Below, in pieces: positions 5,397-7,400 of a stretch of DNA of 7,400 bases; the stretch's first letter is position 1, and the number at the start of each line of letters is the position of its first letter. The stretch comes from an uncultured Gemmatimonadota bacterium (lineage in GTDB: Bacteria > Gemmatimonadota > Gemmatimonadetes > Gemmatimonadales > Gemmatimonadaceae). The translations under genes and the position numbers were made by a program. The notes beneath the pieces were generated by a model that saw only the letters and a program-made list of their open reading frames with translations, was not told the DNA's origin and searched no databases. The DNA lies in the NCBI GenBank assembly GCA_946479015.1, contig CAMLEQ010000179.1, forward strand, positions 1 through 7,400, in the 5' to 3' direction.

Positions 5397-7400
5397 ATGG
5401 ATATCACCTATCTCAAGGGAGTAGGCCCCCGCCGCGCCGAGGCGCTCAGGCGTCTCGGCATCATCACGTCCGCGGACCTGCTCTACCACCTGCCGCACCG
5501 CTACGAGGATGCGAGCACGGTGAGCGCGATCGCGTCGCTCGAGCCGGGGATGGACGCCACGGTCATCGGCACTGTCATCTCCAAGGGGATCATCCCCACC
5601 CGGAAGGGGCTCCGCATCTTCCAGGCGGTGGTGCGCGACGAGTCCGGGATGATCGAGGCGTCGTGGCCGGGGCAGCCCTATCTCGACCGCGCCATCGCGA
5701 AGGACGACGTCCTCCTGCTCAGCGGCCCGGTGCGCTTCTTCCACGGGCGCCAGCTCCAGCCGCGCGAGTACGTGAACCTGGGCGCCGATGCGGAGGGGAC
5801 CGCGGGGGGGCGCGTGCTGGCCGTGTACCCGGCCACGGAGGGGCTGTCGTTCAAGGTGATCCGTTCGCTCATCGAGCGGCACCTCGACGCGCTCCTCGCG
5901 GAGGTCACCGAGTATCTCCCGGCCGAGATGCTCCGCCGCGCCGGGGTGCCCCCGCTGCGCGACGCGCTGCGCATGGTGCATCGGCCGGCCTCGATCGCCG
6001 AGGCGATGCAGGGGAGAGCGCGGCTGGCGTTCGAGGAGCTGCTGTTCGTGCACATCCTCCACCGCCGCGCGAAGGACCTGGCGCGCGAGCGGCGCGAGGG
6101 GATCGCCTTCGTGAATCGGCGGGAGCTGACGTCCGCGCTCAAGAGCGCGCTCCCGTTCGAGCTGACGGGCGCGCAGACGCGCGCCACGCGCGAGATCGTG
6201 GCGGACATGTGCTCCGACCGTCGCATGCACCGGCTGCTGCAGGGCGACGTGGGGAGCGGGAAGACGATCGTGGCGCTGTTCGCCGCGCTGCTCGCGGTGG
6301 AGAACGGCTTCCAGGCCGCGATCATGGCGCCCACCGAGCTGCTCGCGGAGCAGCACGCGCGCACCTTCGAGCGTCTGCTGGCGCCGCTCGAGATGCGCCC
6401 GGTGCTGCTGACCGGCAGCATGGGCGCGCGCGAGCGGCGGGAGGCGGCGGAGCGCCTGGCGAGTGGAGCGCCGCTCATCGCCGTGGGGACGCACGCGCTC
6501 GTCCAGGAAGGGACACGCTTCGGCCGCCTCGGCTTCGTCGCCATCGACGAGCAGCACCGGTTCGGCGTCGAGCAGCGGGCGGCGCTCGGCGAGAAGGGGG
6601 ACCGGCCGGACGTGCTGCTCATGAGCGCCACGCCCATCCCGCGCTCCCTCGCGCTCACGCTGTACGGCGATCTCGACGTGAGCATCCTCGATGAGCGTCC
6701 CCCCGGCCGGCAACCGGTGAAGACGGCGCTGCGGGCCGAGTCGTCGCGGGGGCGCATCCTCCAGTTCATCGACCGCGAGCTCGCGAAGGGGCGGCAGGCG
6801 TACATCGTGTACCCGGTGATCGAGGAGTCGGAGAAGACCGATCTCAAGGCGGCCACGACGATGTTCGCGGCGCTGGCCGAGGGGCCGTTCGCCGAACGGC
6901 GCGTGGCGCTGCTGCACGGGCGTCTCCCCGCCGAGGAGCGCGACGCGATCATGCGCCGCTTCCGCGATCACGAGATCGACCTGCTCGTGGCGACGACGGT
7001 GATCGAGGTGGGGATCGACGTCGCGAACGCCACGGTGATGCTCATCGAGCACCCCGAGCGCTTCGGCCTCTCGCAGCTCCACCAGCTGCGCGGGCGCGTG
7101 GGGCGCGGGGCGGAGGAGAGCTACTGCATCCTGCTCGGCGACGTCAGCCCCGAGGCCGCCGAGCGGCTACGCGTGTTCGTGGAGACCGACGATGGCTTCG
7201 AGATCGCGCGCGCCGACCTGCGCCTGCGCGGCATGGGCGACCTGTTCGGCGAGCGGCAGAGCGGCGTGCCCACCTTCCGCGTCGCGGACCCGCTGCGCGA
7301 CGAGGCGTTGAACGCGCTGGCGCAGGACCAGGCCGCGCACCTCCTGGAGCGCGACCCGGATCTCACGCGCCCCGAGCACGCCGCCATCCGCACGACGCTC
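5397..7400 (+). CDS. recG: ATP-dependent DNA helicase RecG (3' end outside window)
   Basis: RecG binds branched DNA and reverses stalled replication forks and Holliday-type junctions. The frame is open from the ATG at 5397 to the window edge, giving 668 complete codons. E. coli RecG is 693 residues, so only a short tail should be missing. It starts with LKGVGPRRAEALRRLGI (6-22), as in other RecG proteins. The wedge (OB-fold) domain follows at about 50-150, then the superfamily 2 helicase core: Walker A GDVGSGKT (283-290), APTELLAEQH, the DEQH box (384-387) typical of RecG, SATPIPR (410-416), VATTVIEVGIDV, and motif VI HQLRGRVGRG (562-571). The C-terminal translocation motif reads RGMGDLFGERQSG (611-623), where RGPG is more usual. 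No ribosome-binding site precedes the ATG, and the leader is almost pure C. It may be co-transcribed with ftsY through repeat copy 2. Confidence 0.97.
   Translation, partial: MDITYLKGVGPRRAEALRRLGIITSADLLYHLPHRYEDASTVSAIASLEPGMDATVIGTVISKGIIPTRKGLRIFQAVVRDESGMIEASWPGQPYLDRAIAKDDVLLLSGPVRFFHGRQLQPREYVNLGADAEGTAGGRVLAVYPATEGLSFKVIRSLIERHLDALLAEVTEYLPAEMLRRAGVPPLRDALRMVHRPASIAEAMQGRARLAFEELLFVHILHRRAKDLARERREGIAFVNRRELTSALKSALPFELTGAQTRATREIVADMCSDRRMHRLLQGDVGSGKTIVALFAALLAVENGFQAAIMAPTELLAEQHARTFERLLAPLEMRPVLLTGSMGARERREAAERLASGAPLIAVGTHALVQEGTRFGRLGFVAIDEQHRFGVEQRAALGEKGDRPDVLLMSATPIPRSLALTLYGDLDVSILDERPPGRQPVKTALRAESSRGRILQFIDRELAKGRQAYIVYPVIEESEKTDLKAATTMFAALAEGPFAERRVALLHGRLPAEERDAIMRRFRDHEIDLLVATTVIEVGIDVANATVMLIEHPERFGLSQLHQLRGRVGRGAEESYCILLGDVSPEAAERLRVFVETDDGFEIARADLRLRGMGDLFGERQSGVPTFRVADPLRDEALNALAQDQAAHLLERDPDLTRPEHAAIRTTL

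Noticed and set aside
5663..6694. Plus-strand 343-codon open frame inside recG
   Set aside because: It is out of frame with RecG, consists of Ala/Arg/Gly-rich runs, and has no start signal or domain.
5295..7082. Long minus-strand open frame (595 codons) across recG
   Set aside because: It is opposite an unmistakable RecG with all helicase motifs, and its composition (HRRRERLEHV-like runs) is typical of antisense shadows in high-GC genes.

Overview
The window is a very GC-rich (about 70% by eye) bacterial chromosome segment with all protein genes on the + strand. It reads as core-genome sequence: the C-terminal part of the cell-division GTPase FtsZ, a translationally coupled LytM/M23 cell-wall endopeptidase, an unrecognised membrane-anchored protein with a von Willebrand A-like domain, the signal-recognition-particle receptor FtsY, and most of the RecG helicase, cut off by the window end. 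A large, GC-rich Gram-negative lineage such as Gemmatimonadota would fit, but this is an impression from protein style and gene order. No rRNA or other phylogenetic marker proves it.

Layout: ftsZ (to 767) overlaps the M23 gene (764-2041) by 4 nt, with a perfect AGGAGG inside the end of ftsZ, so the two form a division/cell-wall operon. An 18-bp perfect hairpin at 2062-2111 follows and probably ends that unit. The VWA-like gene (2171-3970) then stands alone, possibly with its own promoter. The two spaces on either side of ftsY are each almost filled by one copy of a 199-nt palindromic repeat (3977-4175 and 5167-5365). ftsY (4228-5157) lies between the copies, and recG (from 5397) starts 30 nt after the second.

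The genes themselves are ordinary. FtsZ plus an M23 endopeptidase links septum placement to peptidoglycan cutting, FtsY targets membrane proteins, and RecG rescues stalled forks. The unusual content is the repeat pair. The copies have exactly the same length, align with each other without a gap at about 80% identity, and each is in register with its own reverse complement about a single central base. They end in GG(A/G)..GGTCC flanked by TA (both sides in copy 2, left only in copy 1), and each begins within a few bases of a stop codon. The arms of the two copies look exchanged left-for-right while the central loop keeps the same orientation. I do not recognise this repeat family. It could be a small non-autonomous transposon of the TA-inserting type, a 3'-end RNA structure, or both. 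No transposase is present in the window.
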